31,047 nt of DNA from a virus (IMGVR_UViG_3300031862_000026:1-31047); one strand, 5' to 3'. Shown: positions 20,869 through 30,012, counted from the stretch's first letter. Program-made: numbers and translations. The notes: generated from the sequence alone by a model not told the origin.

Positions 20869-22062
20869 ATGTCAAATTCCGCCTCAAATATTTATTGCTG
20901 TAAACAATGTGTGAACGGAGTTGTAAAAAAGGGGATGTCCGTCAATCCCTGCAAATATCCGTGGCTTCCGTGCAGTAGTTTAACTAATCCATGCGGAGGA
21001 ACCGAGGAGTGGGGCGGGGGTACAGATGCGGGAGGCGGGAAAAATTGCGAGAACGAGTGCATTGATTTAGACAAGGGATCGCAAGAATATAAGGATTGCC
21101 TTGAGGAGTGTAGGCAGAGAGGGGCCGGGTGTCAAACAGATAGCGATTGTGGGTCGGGCGAAGTTTGCAAAAGCGGGTCTTGTGTAAAGTCGGGGACCTG
21201 TAATGAGGACGCAGACTGCGGGACGGGGAAACATTGTGTCGATGGAAAGTGCGTTGACGATACGGGGGCGGATTGCGGGAAAGGCAAGGTCACAAGCGAC
21301 GCATACCCGAAAGGCCGGGACTGGACTGGATGCCCTTGCAGCGCCGCATATTATCCGACGAACCCGGGAGAGTGCCAAGCCGGATACAGCCCGGTGGGAA
21401 CCGGGACGGATGCCCGTTGCGAGTGCGATAAGTACGATGCAGAGGTCGGGACGGAAGAGACGAAACAGGGTGGGACATTCGAGTTTTCTCCTGATGTCAA
21501 GGCTCTCATGGCCCGGCTTTTGCAGAGGGCAAACTGGTTGCTCGATAACCCCGGTGGAATGACAGCCGAGGAAAGGGCGATGATCTCAAACCGCGCCACG
21601 GAGCAAATAAAAGGAGCGGAGCGCGGAACCCTTCAATCTTCAAGGGATACGCTTGCAAGGCTCGGGCTATTGGGCTCGGGACAGCAGATAAGTGAGGAAG
21701 GGAGAATAAGAAGGGCAACGGGTCAGGCCGTAGCCGCATCGCAGAGAGACATCGCCATAGAGGAAGCGGCCCGAAGGGTTCAGGATCTTCTTGGAACAAC
21801 GGGAATGGCAAGCCAGCTGACAACCGGGGGGATGACCGCCGATCAACTCGTTGAGGCATTGAACGCGGCCCGGCGCGGCGAGAGCAAGGACTGGACGCAG
21901 ATGCTGCTCACTTATCTCTCGAACATGATGAACGCACAGAACGCCGCCTGGAGCCCTTATTACCAAGCGCTCGCTCAGAGATACAATACGCCGAACCAGA
22001 CTGGGACGTCTTCTTCCTCTTGGCTGCCTTACCTTTTGGCGATGCTCGGGTCGAAATACTAG
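20869..22062 (+). CDS. Ejection-type protein with cysteine-rich N-terminal repeats
   Basis: A 397-residue chimera with GGTGAGGTGAACC before the ATG. The first 186 residues hold 24 cysteines, and the remaining 211 hold none. Two tandem repeats have identical spacing C-x5-C-x5-C-x4-C (C88, 94, 100, 105 and C111, 117, 123, 128), with the signature DSDCGSGEVCKSGSC and DADCGTGKHCVDGKC. This is the disulfide-rich pattern of secreted proteins, seen in myxobacteria and in EGF/Dickkopf-like eukaryotic modules. The C-terminal part (EERAMISNRATEQIKGAERG, IAIEEAARRVQDLLG) is helical and resembles ejection proteins such as P22 gp7/gp20. It is followed by two more ejection-type genes. How the disulfides would form is unclear. 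Confidence 0.72.
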   Translation: MSNSASNIYCCKQCVNGVVKKGMSVNPCKYPWLPCSSLTNPCGGTEEWGGGTDAGGGKNCENECIDLDKGSQEYKDCLEECRQRGAGCQTDSDCGSGEVCKSGSCVKSGTCNEDADCGTGKHCVDGKCVDDTGADCGKGKVTSDAYPKGRDWTGCPCSAAYYPTNPGECQAGYSPVGTGTDARCECDKYDAEVGTEETKQGGTFEFSPDVKALMARLLQRANWLLDNPGGMTAEERAMISNRATEQIKGAERGTLQSSRDTLARLGLLGSGQQISEEGRIRRATGQAVAASQRDIAIEEAARRVQDLLGTTGMASQLTTGGMTADQLVEALNAARRGESKDWTQMLLTYLSNMMNAQNAAWSPYYQALAQRYNTPNQTGTSSSSWLPYLLAMLGSKY

Positions 22063-22071
22063 GAGGCGGAC

Positions 22072-23061
22072 ATGGCAGGACTGACTGAATTACTTCAAAC
22101 AAGGCCGAAACAAAACATGAACGACTTCCTGGCGTTCTACCTGCCGGAACTGCTCAAGCAGCAGATGCAACTCGAGCAGGTGAAAAAACAATCGGAGATC
22201 TGGCTCCAGAATCAACTCAAGGAGTATCAGGCATACGGGGATATTCAATCGAAGCAGGGGAAGGAAGCGTTTATCAGGGAAACTTTGGGGAAGTTGATCA
22301 ATCCCGAATACTTCAAAGAGCGGCCGATGCCCGAACTCCAGACGGCCAAAACGATAAGGGATTATTTTCCCGCAAATGTAGTTTCGGAACTCGGAATAAA
22401 TATTCCTCCGGCAGCGGAGACATCTTTGGCGGATTCTATTCTTGCCGGGAGAGGAGCTTTGAACGCTCGGCAGACGCTTGATAATATCCCGGCCGACCAA
22501 CTCGCCACCCTCGTAAGGACAATCGGCTACAAGCCCGTCCTCGAAACTGTTCAGGAGATCCAGAAAGAGAAACAGGCGAGAGACGAGATGGCATTGAGAG
22601 GAAGGGAATTGACGGAGACGGAGAAAGGCAACGTACTTCGCGGCCGGGAAATCGGGGTCAGGGAAGCAGAGGCTGGCATGGCGGGAACGGCGGGAAAGCA
22701 AACAACCAAAGACCTCAAGGCCGAACTCAAGGAGAAGGAAGCAGAGCGTCAAGAAATGGCGAATATGTATTATGGTTTTAAGGGAAGTTTAGACTTTCAA
22801 TATACCGACGAAAAAAACAAAACGGTTGTTCTTGACGAAAAGAAAAAGGGTATTTTTGTAGCTGACCTTATAAGAATTAGTAGGGAAGTCAAGGAACTTA
22901 AAAGTAAATTGGGCATAAAACCCGACGCTGATCTCGTTGAGCGAGTGAAAAGAATTAAGGCACAAAAATATAACATTAAAAGTCTTTTCGATGATGAGGA
23001 ACTTATCAAGGCTCTCACGGATCGGGGTATAAATCCGCTTTATCTAATAGAATACTGGTAA
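22072..23061 (+). CDS. Helical virion protein, probable ejection protein
   Basis: A 329-residue protein with AGGAGGCGG 3-4 bases before the ATG. It is mainly helical and charged, with long coiled-coil-like stretches (LLKQQMQLEQVKKQSEIWLQ, then EIQKEKQARDEMALRGRELT) and no cysteine or membrane segment. It lies between the cysteine-rich protein and the 1951-residue protein, the position of internal virion proteins in podoviruses. The last 100 codons (from about 22757) are much more AT-rich than the first 230, and the shift continues into the next gene. This points to a recombination junction. No family is recognised. Confidence 0.62.
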   Translation: MAGLTELLQTRPKQNMNDFLAFYLPELLKQQMQLEQVKKQSEIWLQNQLKEYQAYGDIQSKQGKEAFIRETLGKLINPEYFKERPMPELQTAKTIRDYFPANVVSELGINIPPAAETSLADSILAGRGALNARQTLDNIPADQLATLVRTIGYKPVLETVQEIQKEKQARDEMALRGRELTETEKGNVLRGREIGVREAEAGMAGTAGKQTTKDLKAELKEKEAERQEMANMYYGFKGSLDFQYTDEKNKTVVLDEKKKGIFVADLIRISREVKELKSKLGIKPDADLVERVKRIKAQKYNIKSLFDDEELIKALTDRGINPLYLIEYW

Positions 23062-23063
23062 AA

Positions 23064-26000
23064 ATGAATTTATTCGATCAGGAAAAAGATCAATTTGATT
23101 GGCTGGATGGTCCTTCAAAAAAGAAGCCATTAGCCAACGTTGAACCATTAGGCGCAAATATCCAACAGGTCATTCTCCCAAAACCAGAATTTCCGACCGA
23201 TGATCAATTTTCATGGTTGGATGGTCTTCCTGCGGGGAAAAAGCCCGAAACTATGCAAGTAAAGGCCGTGCCGAAACCTCCGGGGGTAGCAGAAAGGGCT
23301 ATGAATTTAGCCAAGAAGCTTGGTCTGCAGGCTCTCGTAACGCAGGGAATTTCCTCAGCCAAGCCGCCGGATTTACGAGTTGATGGAACTCCAAAGGGAG
23401 CAGGATTTTTCGGCCCATTGAAAAGACCGGACGGAATGGTTTCAACGGAATTGTCGGCTGGTATAAGTGGCCCGGAATTTGGGGGAAAGGAAACGCTTGT
23501 CCCGCTTCTTGTCCCGACATTAAGTAGAAGTGAGATTGATTATCTTCTCGCTGGAAATAAACCTACCGATGAAATAGTCGCAAAGGCGAAGGAATATGCG
23601 TTGTCCAGAATTCAATCGGGCAAAAGTCCATTTGCCGGGCCGGGAGAACAAAGGGAGCCTCCTGAATATCAACCTTCAATGAGGGCCATGAATCCGGTAG
23701 AGAAGACGGCGGCGGAGCTTGAAGCATTGAGGAATGTGACGGCGATCCCCCCGGAGAAACTCGTAGAGCCGACTCTACCGGGGGAAATCATTCCGGCCGC
23801 AGTTAAGACTCTCGGCGGAGGTTTTTTAAGTGCGGCGTCGAAGACAGCCGGAGTGTTGAATACCTACGCTCAAAAACTCGGCAAGTTGATAGGCGTCCAG
23901 CCGGGCGGAATCTTCAAGCAACTTTCCGACAACTGGGATTATTACGCAAAGGAACTGCAGGGGCGGGGATTTAAAGCCGAAGGAGAAAGGGTTAGTCCAA
24001 CGGAAAAGACGTTTACTGGATTCCTTGGGGGCGTCGGAGCCGCGGGATTCGATATTCCAATGATCTATGCTTTGGGACCCGAAGGGCTAGCGATTCATGG
24101 CGCGATTATGGGTGGTGCTGAAAAGGGGCTTGAAGGTGCGCTTATTGGTGCGGCACAGGGAAGGTTGATGAAGGGTTTTTTAGCTGCGACTTCTAGGATC
24201 CCGGCAGTAGTGCAACCGTTAGCCGGTGGAGTAGCTTTCGGACTCACGGTTCCCGGTGGTCTGAAGGAGAAGGCGGAAGCTTTTACGATCGGATCAGTCC
24301 TCACGCTCACCGGGGGAAGGCAAGCACCGACTTGGGGGGAATTTTTCGACGCCTATAAAGCTCATGCTCCGCAGATGACCGAGCATGATGCCGATATGGT
24401 CTATCGTGATTTGACGGGTCAGGAGAAGCCGAAGATAACGATGTCGGCAAAGGCGCTGGTCGATGAGACGATCAACGAATTGAACAAGGGACTCGCCCCG
24501 GGGCAACCGATGGCGGATCTCGTCGGAACCGTAGGAAAGCCGGAGACATGGCGACAACCCCCGCCTCCTGAAGTAGCACCTCGAAGGATCACGGCGCCGG
24601 CAACCTATGAAGTAGCCCCTGGTGGAACAGTAATTCCGAAGACGATCCCGGAAGCGCAGAGAATTCAGGTCGCGGCGAGAGCGGCCGAGATCCCGCCGGA
24701 AGAAAGACCGCTGACCACGATTCAGATTAGGACTCTCCCGGACGGGACGATTGAGATAACCCCGATAAAGCGAACGGCAGAAGAGGTCATAAAGCCGACA
24801 GAAGAAATTCCTCCGAGAATAGAACCGGCGAAATACGCACCGCCTATTAGAATGGCTCCCTTGCCGACCGTAACCCCAAAGGCTGAGATTGTCGCCCCAA
24901 AAAAAATACCGTCATTAAAACAACCGAAACTTTCCGAAACACCTTTTATCTCCTGGATCCGGAAGCAGGGCGGGATTGACTACAACTCCTATCTAGGCAC
25001 AGGCCTTGGTGCTGGTGAGGTTCAGAATATTATGCAGTCCAGCGCCAAGAGTGTTTTTAAGAAGAAGGGCGGCGGGATGAAGATAACTCTTCTTGCGGAG
25101 AAAGCGCGAGATGAAGGATATATCAAAGCCGCTGGTCCAGAGGATGTTTTAGCCGCGATAGACCAAGAGGTCGCTGGAAAACCTCAGCCGCCAGCGGCAA
25201 CGAGTTACGAGTATTTCCAGCAAGCCAGGGCGAAGCAGGAAGAAGCCGCCATAGCCGCAGAAGCCGAACGCTACAATGCGGAGCAAGCGGAGAAGGCCGC
25301 GCCCGTAAAGGAAGAGAAGGTTCTTTACCGGGGGAATATTCCAACGATGAACCCGGATACCGCTAAGAAAGAAAATGTAGGTGTTTTTGTATCGAGACAA
25401 CCAATTGGCGGAAAAATTATTGAGGCTACGGCAATAAATTTGTCCTCAATAAACCCCGAGATTATTCCTGGTAGATTTGAGAAAATTCAAGAATCATGGA
25501 AAAACCTAAAGGATGAAATAGGCTATGTCAGTTATGACAAAATTTCCAAAGATACGAATCTTCCCGTCCAAGAAATCGGGGCTGAGCTAAAAGCTCAAAA
25601 ACAAAACAATCCTTATCTTATTAATTTTTCCTCTGATCGTATGGGGGCTAACGTAGGAATTAAGATTAAGTCAGAAAGGGAACAAGTTGAAAGTCGCCCA
25701 CCCGAAAAGCCGATAGAAACGAAGCAGGATCTTAAGGATTCATTCGGCCCGGAGCGAACGCCCGAGGATAGGGCCAGGGAAGAGAGGATCCTCACGGAGA
25801 TTGATGAGGCAATCAAGAAGGGGAAGGAACTCACGCCGGAGCAGAAAGATTTGCTGGAGAAGCAGGGAATTTATAAAGAAGTCCCAGCCGCAACTACAAT
25901 CCCGCGGGGGGAAGAAGAAATAGCAGTATCCGAAGAAGGTCTTTACGAGGGGACGATTCCAGAGGGGCAAATGAAGCTTGTTAGGGTTTCAATAAAAACC

Positions 26001-28919
26001 CCTACCGGAGAATATGAGAACTTGGGTGAAATTTCCCCCGATAAAATAGATGAAATTAGGCAATATGCTAAGAAATTTGGTGTCGAGGATAATTTAAAAA
26101 TTGGACAAGAATTTATTGGAAGATGGAAGGAGTCTATATCACCCGAACAAATTGAAAAGTTTATGAAGGATATTATTCGTGATGTTAAAAATATCCCGAA
26201 AGAAACTTGGGAGCTTTATGCCGGTTATCCTTTTACAAAAGAAATCAAGCGAGCGGTTCTGGCGATTAAGGATAGGTCAGAGAAGAGAAGGTTTGTTGCC
26301 AATGAAGAGTTGAGGAATGAACTTCAAAAGACGGATGCCGGGAAAGTCGAATGGATGTACCATGAGACGGATCGCGCAATAAAAGAAAAAACGAAACCTA
26401 CTTTTAAGAAGGCCTTTGCTTGGTCAAAGAGGGCCTTTGTTGATACGAGCGGGAATATAAAAAAAGCCTTAATTAAAGACCTTGGGCCACTTGGCAAAGA
26501 GGCGGTTGTCCAACACGACCTATTAGCCGGGGCAAGTGCGAAGGCTCAGAGAATGTATGAGGAGGCGGAGAAGGGCATCTATAAAGGAATTTCAAAAGAA
26601 GAAGAAATGCTTTTGAATCGGGCAATCCAATCCAGGCGAACCATAGCCATATCGAAATACAGGCCGGACGTTAAACATCCGATGGGCTTAACCGAAAAGG
26701 AACATGGGCAATATCTTAAAGGGATCCCGCCGGAAATTCAGAAAAGGGCCGATGTCTATTTTAAGGAGATGGAAAAGGTTCTCGATAGGCTCAAGGGGGA
26801 GGGCCTTTTAAGCAAGCAAGATTATGAAAACCTAAAAGAAAAAGGCGACTATTCTCCCCGCCGCTTCATTCAATACATTGACCCGGAAGTAAAATATAAC
26901 ATTTCGGGAAGGACGATAACCGTTGGAGATAGCGGACTAAAGCGGTTGGACGAGGGAAGCATTCAGGTCATGGAAACGAACTCAAGGCTTTTTCTTTCAA
27001 ATGTCCTTGGTAGGACCGAGAGCAGAATATTTAGAAACAAGGCGAATGTAGCGCTTTATAATTTAGCGAAAGAGATTCCCGACAATGGAATAGTTAGCTT
27101 GGCTAAGGTCGGCCACTTAACAAAAGAAGGGGAGCCGGTATATGAATCGGCCAAGGGCGGCTTTACGAAAATCAAGGTCATGGTTGAAGGCAAGCCCAAG
27201 GAAATGACCATGCCCTACGAATATGCGAGGGAGTGGATTCTCAGGGACCCGCTTGTCGATCATACCCAGGCAAACATCATAGGTTGGGTCTCGGGAAGTA
27301 AGATTCTCAAACCCTTAGCCACGGGAATAAACCCCGGATTCGCATTGACGAATATGCCCAGGGACATTCTTCATGTTTGGTTCACAACTCAGGAATATTC
27401 AAAATCACTCGTTAAGTATCCCTTCCAAATTGCGAAGGATTATTTCGAGACGGCCAAGGATGCGTTTTCAAGAAAGGGGGCGTTTAAAGATTATGTCGAT
27501 GAAGGCGGCCTCATGAACTTCCTTACCTTGCAAGGAAGGACCTTCCCAAATGCCAGTGCGAAATTAAGGAATCTTCAGGAAGTCTTGGGATATATCGGAG
27601 AAACCTCCGAGATCTGGACAAGACTCGCCCTTAGAAACAGGGCTTTAAAGAATGGGGCCACGCCCGACGAGGCGACTTGGACCGCGAGAAATTACATTGA
27701 CTTCAGCCAGGGCGGGAACGTCACCAAGGCATTTGATACGGGGATCCCCTATCTTAACGCATCGGTCCAGGCAACGAGGGGCATCTTCAGGGCTTTCGGG
27801 GAGCATCCAAGCGAAACCATTTGGAAGTTTGCCCAGCTCGGAACTTTGGCCGCGGGACTTTATGTTGCAAACAGCCGAGTAAATAAAGATTGCTACGACT
27901 CAATTTCCACGAGAGACAAGGAGGCCAATTTTATCATCACAACCCCGTTTAGTTTCAAGGATAAAAATGGAAATATCCGATATCTATATTTCAAGATAGC
28001 CAAAGACCAGACGACCAGGATGCTTTGCTCTGTCTTTGAAGGGTTGATGGCGAAAGTCCTGGGGGACAAAGTAGATCCGGACCAGATCGCTCAGGCTGTT
28101 CAGGATTCTTTCCCTATAATTCCAGACCAGAACCTTCCGCCTTCCTTGTCCGCATTTTTGGGATACACGTCAAACAAAGACTTCTGGAGAAACGAAGATG
28201 TTTGGAAAGGCCCCAAGGTTACACCACGGGAGGAATACACGGTTTACACCGACCCGACTTTGATTAAGGCCGGCGAGATAACTCACCTCTCCCCGGAAAG
28301 ACTCGGCTATGCGATAAAAGAAATGTTTACGCGGGGGAATATTTATACGTCGCTTGTCTCCGGCGGCTTGAATCTTTTAATGCAGGATCTTACCGAGGCC
28401 GACAAAAGGAGGGTCTCGGCTGAGATTATAACGAGCATCCCGGATGTTAAGAGGGTCTTTAATGTGACTCCGCCTTATTCCATGAAAGAAATTAAGGAGG
28501 CGGAGAAGGCCCAAGTAGAGCAGTCAACAATAAAATATAAGCAAACAAGAGAACTGGACAGGATGGCTTCTGGCTATTATAGGAAATTAAAAGACGAAGG
28601 GCAGGAGGACACGGAGCTTTTCACGGAGATCAAGAAATTTATTGGTGAACAACCGGCGCCGGATCGCAAGGCCTTAATAACAAGATTTAAGAACTATGGC
28701 ATTGTCTATAAAATTCCCGAAAAACGATGGTGGCTTGAACTGGACGGCATGAACCCGGAAGCAAGGGCGACTGTATTTTGGACGAAGTACCTTGAATCAA
28801 ATGAGGAGAAAAGGCACGAACTCATGAGGCTTGCACACATTGTCCCGGGAATTTGGACGGACCGATTCGTTAATCGATTTAATTCCTTAATGAGCAAGTC
28901 GGGGAAAAAGAATGAGTAA
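23064..28919 (+). CDS. Giant polyvalent-type protein, 1951 residues, probable ejected protein
   Basis: It begins 2 bases after the previous stop, without a clear ribosome binding site. An N-terminal DQF(D/S)WLDG motif occurs twice (9-16 and 47-54). Residues about 103-190 (GFFGPLKRPDGMVSTE, LVPLLVPTLSRSEIDYLL) form a segment seen in many phage giant proteins. A Gly/Ala-rich hydrophobic stretch (about 310-430) may span a membrane. Residues about 627-705 (FISWIRKQGGIDYNSYL, MKITLLAEKARDEGYI) are another recurring phage module. The C-terminal third (about 1140-1620), with NPGFALTNMPRDILHVWF and ARNYIDFSQGG, matches the LPD38-type domain of large polyvalent proteins. Such proteins are packaged and injected to act early in infection. 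The domain names are from memory of the families. No catalytic motif is certain. Confidence 0.75.
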   Translation: MNLFDQEKDQFDWLDGPSKKKPLANVEPLGANIQQVILPKPEFPTDDQFSWLDGLPAGKKPETMQVKAVPKPPGVAERAMNLAKKLGLQALVTQGISSAKPPDLRVDGTPKGAGFFGPLKRPDGMVSTELSAGISGPEFGGKETLVPLLVPTLSRSEIDYLLAGNKPTDEIVAKAKEYALSRIQSGKSPFAGPGEQREPPEYQPSMRAMNPVEKTAAELEALRNVTAIPPEKLVEPTLPGEIIPAAVKTLGGGFLSAASKTAGVLNTYAQKLGKLIGVQPGGIFKQLSDNWDYYAKELQGRGFKAEGERVSPTEKTFTGFLGGVGAAGFDIPMIYALGPEGLAIHGAIMGGAEKGLEGALIGAAQGRLMKGFLAATSRIPAVVQPLAGGVAFGLTVPGGLKEKAEAFTIGSVLTLTGGRQAPTWGEFFDAYKAHAPQMTEHDADMVYRDLTGQEKPKITMSAKALVDETINELNKGLAPGQPMADLVGTVGKPETWRQPPPPEVAPRRITAPATYEVAPGGTVIPKTIPEAQRIQVAARAAEIPPEERPLTTIQIRTLPDGTIEITPIKRTAEEVIKPTEEIPPRIEPAKYAPPIRMAPLPTVTPKAEIVAPKKIPSLKQPKLSETPFISWIRKQGGIDYNSYLGTGLGAGEVQNIMQSSAKSVFKKKGGGMKITLLAEKARDEGYIKAAGPEDVLAAIDQEVAGKPQPPAATSYEYFQQARAKQEEAAIAAEAERYNAEQAEKAAPVKEEKVLYRGNIPTMNPDTAKKENVGVFVSRQPIGGKIIEATAINLSSINPEIIPGRFEKIQESWKNLKDEIGYVSYDKISKDTNLPVQEIGAELKAQKQNNPYLINFSSDRMGANVGIKIKSEREQVESRPPEKPIETKQDLKDSFGPERTPEDRAREERILTEIDEAIKKGKELTPEQKDLLEKQGIYKEVPAATTIPRGEEEIAVSEEGLYEGTIPEGQMKLVRVSIKTPTGEYENLGEISPDKIDEIRQYAKKFGVEDNLKIGQEFIGRWKESISPEQIEKFMKDIIRDVKNIPKETWELYAGYPFTKEIKRAVLAIKDRSEKRRFVANEELRNELQKTDAGKVEWMYHETDRAIKEKTKPTFKKAFAWSKRAFVDTSGNIKKALIKDLGPLGKEAVVQHDLLAGASAKAQRMYEEAEKGIYKGISKEEEMLLNRAIQSRRTIAISKYRPDVKHPMGLTEKEHGQYLKGIPPEIQKRADVYFKEMEKVLDRLKGEGLLSKQDYENLKEKGDYSPRRFIQYIDPEVKYNISGRTITVGDSGLKRLDEGSIQVMETNSRLFLSNVLGRTESRIFRNKANVALYNLAKEIPDNGIVSLAKVGHLTKEGEPVYESAKGGFTKIKVMVEGKPKEMTMPYEYAREWILRDPLVDHTQANIIGWVSGSKILKPLATGINPGFALTNMPRDILHVWFTTQEYSKSLVKYPFQIAKDYFETAKDAFSRKGAFKDYVDEGGLMNFLTLQGRTFPNASAKLRNLQEVLGYIGETSEIWTRLALRNRALKNGATPDEATWTARNYIDFSQGGNVTKAFDTGIPYLNASVQATRGIFRAFGEHPSETIWKFAQLGTLAAGLYVANSRVNKDCYDSISTRDKEANFIITTPFSFKDKNGNIRYLYFKIAKDQTTRMLCSVFEGLMAKVLGDKVDPDQIAQAVQDSFPIIPDQNLPPSLSAFLGYTSNKDFWRNEDVWKGPKVTPREEYTVYTDPTLIKAGEITHLSPERLGYAIKEMFTRGNIYTSLVSGGLNLLMQDLTEADKRRVSAEIITSIPDVKRVFNVTPPYSMKEIKEAEKAQVEQSTIKYKQTRELDRMASGYYRKLKDEGQEDTELFTEIKKFIGEQPAPDRKALITRFKNYGIVYKIPEKRWWLELDGMNPEARATVFWTKYLESNEEKRHELMRLAHIVPGIWTDRFVNRFNSLMSKSGKKNE

Positions 28920-29364
28920 GCAGTTTCCGGGGATCCACATTTCCCGAGAAGAATATTGCTGCAAATGCTGCGGCCAACTGCCGCCCGACTTCTACAATGA
29001 AGAGAACGAGCCGAGCATTGAATATATCCTTCTCTTCAACTGTTTCGAGGAGATCCGGCAGATTTACGGGAAGCCGATCCCGATCTCAAGCGGCTTCCGC
29101 TGTGTCAGCCATGAACTCGAACTGTTCGCTCGGCATGAGATTCAATCGCCCGTATCGGTCCACATCTTCGGCCTTGCTCTGGACATCGTGCCGCCGAAGG
29201 AAGACATCGAGAAGGTCGTCAAGATCGCCCGGATAGTGACGCCGACGCCCAGGATCGGCTGGCATGATTATCTTCCGCATCCCACTCCACATATACATCT
29301 CGACGTTGGCTGGATGATTATACCGAGGTGGAGTAAAGACTTAGTGAAAGGAGTAGAGTGGTGA
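28912..29364 (+). CDS. M15-family zinc peptidase, probable endolysin
   Basis: A 150-residue protein overlapping the end of the giant gene by 8 bases. It has the M15 D-Ala-D-Ala carboxypeptidase pattern. SVHIFGLALDI supplies the zinc ligands H84 and D91 (the S.H..G.A.D motif). GKPIPISSGFRC is the strand ahead of it, and HPTPHIHLDVGW gives the last His (129) and neighbouring residues. An N-terminal CCKCC (16-20) is unusual and may be a second metal site. The length suits a single-domain lysin with no cell wall-binding module and no signal peptide, so it would need a holin. It would cut peptide cross-links of the host cell wall at the end of infection. Small overlapping genes follow. Confidence 0.85.
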   Translation: MSKQFPGIHISREEYCCKCCGQLPPDFYNEENEPSIEYILLFNCFEEIRQIYGKPIPISSGFRCVSHELELFARHEIQSPVSVHIFGLALDIVPPKEDIEKVVKIARIVTPTPRIGWHDYLPHPTPHIHLDVGWMIIPRWSKDLVKGVEW

Positions 29365-29501
29365 AAGATCATATGATCAGGGAACTTAAGGACTTCATCA
29401 AGAACACAAGGCGAAGGCCCAAGAGAAAATTTAAAAAGGGAAGGAGGCCCGAATATGCCGATAACAATCGCAGAGATAGCGGGGCTTTTAACAAACCCTG
29501 A
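29361..29501 (+). CDS. Small basic protein
   Basis: Forty-six residues from GTG at 29361, whose GTGA overlaps the lysin stop. GGAG lies 8 bases upstream. An ATG 4 codons later is the alternative. The product is very basic (KNTRRRPKRKFKKGRRP), without a membrane segment. Its last 15 codons overlap the next gene in another frame. The stretch 29365-29454 has no other gene, and the coupling to the lysin gene argues that it is real. The function is unknown. DNA or RNA binding is possible from charge. Confidence 0.45.
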   Translation: MKDHMIRELKDFIKNTRRRPKRKFKKGRRPEYADNNRRDSGAFNKP

Positions 29502-29673
29502 AATTATCTCGAAGCTTCTAAAGCTTCTGTTCCCGGACATGAGCGATCAGGTCGATTCCGCGATTATGGATCTTCGGAAACAAAGGGAGGAGAAACGTGC
29601 GAAATTTAAAAAGGCTGTCGCTGATATGGACGATACCGCTATTAATCTTCTTATCGACGAGCTCCTGCCATAA
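29455..29673 (+). CDS. Small helical protein in the lysis region
   Basis: Seventy-two residues with AAGGAGG 7 bases before the ATG. The N-terminal half is amphipathic and leucine-rich (EIAGLLTNPEIISKLLKLLF). The second half is a charged helix (DLRKQREEKRAKFKKAVADM). The last 77 bases also encode the start of the lipoprotein gene in another frame, a nested arrangement like that of spanin pairs. However, there is no true membrane segment here. It may be an accessory to lysis or an unrelated small regulator. Confidence 0.6.
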   Translation: MPITIAEIAGLLTNPEIISKLLKLLFPDMSDQVDSAIMDLRKQREEKRAKFKKAVADMDDTAINLLIDELLP

Positions 29674-29878
29674 GTACAAAGCTCCAGCGACTACGCCGCC
29701 GCAGGGCGACGTCAAGGTAGTCGGCAAAGTACAGAAGGGACTCGTCTTCTTCGATCCTGGATTCGATGTCAACGGGGATTACTTCGTCGTTACTAAAGCG
29801 TTTGTCCTCTACTTCAATTTTATTTTGTGGGAAAACAAAGAACAAGCCCTTGAGATTGAAAGGCTCAAGAAGAAATGA
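29597..29878 (+). CDS. Small lipoprotein-like protein, possible outer-membrane spanin
   Basis: A 93-residue protein starting at GTG 29597, with GGAGGAG 5 bases upstream and the start embedded in the previous gene. Residues 1-24 (MRNLKRLSLIWTIPLLIFLS, then TSSC) form a signal peptide ending in a lipobox-like STSSC with Cys24 as the lipid site. A proline-rich segment (PATTPP) and a mixed tail follow. Outer-membrane spanins are short proline-containing lipoproteins often nested in another lysis gene, which fits partly. The tail is longer than usual and no inner-membrane partner is obvious. If it is a spanin, the host is Gram-negative. The stop overlaps the next start (ATGA). Confidence 0.55.
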   Translation: MRNLKRLSLIWTIPLLIFLSTSSCHKYKAPATTPPQGDVKVVGKVQKGLVFFDPGFDVNGDYFVVTKAFVLYFNFILWENKEQALEIERLKKK

Positions 29879-30012
29879 AGACGAACGAAACTTGTCCGAA
29901 CTGCAGGGCGGCGAAGTTGGAGATCGTTCCCGCGTGCTGCTCGGATAAAAGTAAGGGGCATGAACTCGTAAAGAAATGTCCAAAATGTGGGTTTAAGGAG
30001 ATTCTGTTATGA
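29875..30012 (+). CDS. Small zinc-ribbon protein
   Basis: A 45-residue protein starting MKTNETCPNCRAAKLEIV. Two CxxC knuckles (CPNC at 7-10 and CPKC at 35-38) bracket a CC pair, the typical zinc ribbon layout. The ATG overlaps the previous stop in ATGA, and its TGA overlaps the next ATG in the same way, so it is translationally coupled on both sides. Such small ribbons in phages usually bind nucleic acid or proteins. The exact role is unknown. Confidence 0.68.
   Translation: MKTNETCPNCRAAKLEIVPACCSDKSKGHELVKKCPKCGFKEILL

Noticed and set aside
29455-29878. Definite inner/outer spanin pair
   Set aside because: The nested arrangement fits, but the outer frame has no membrane segment, so only a tentative outer-spanin note is kept for the lipoprotein.
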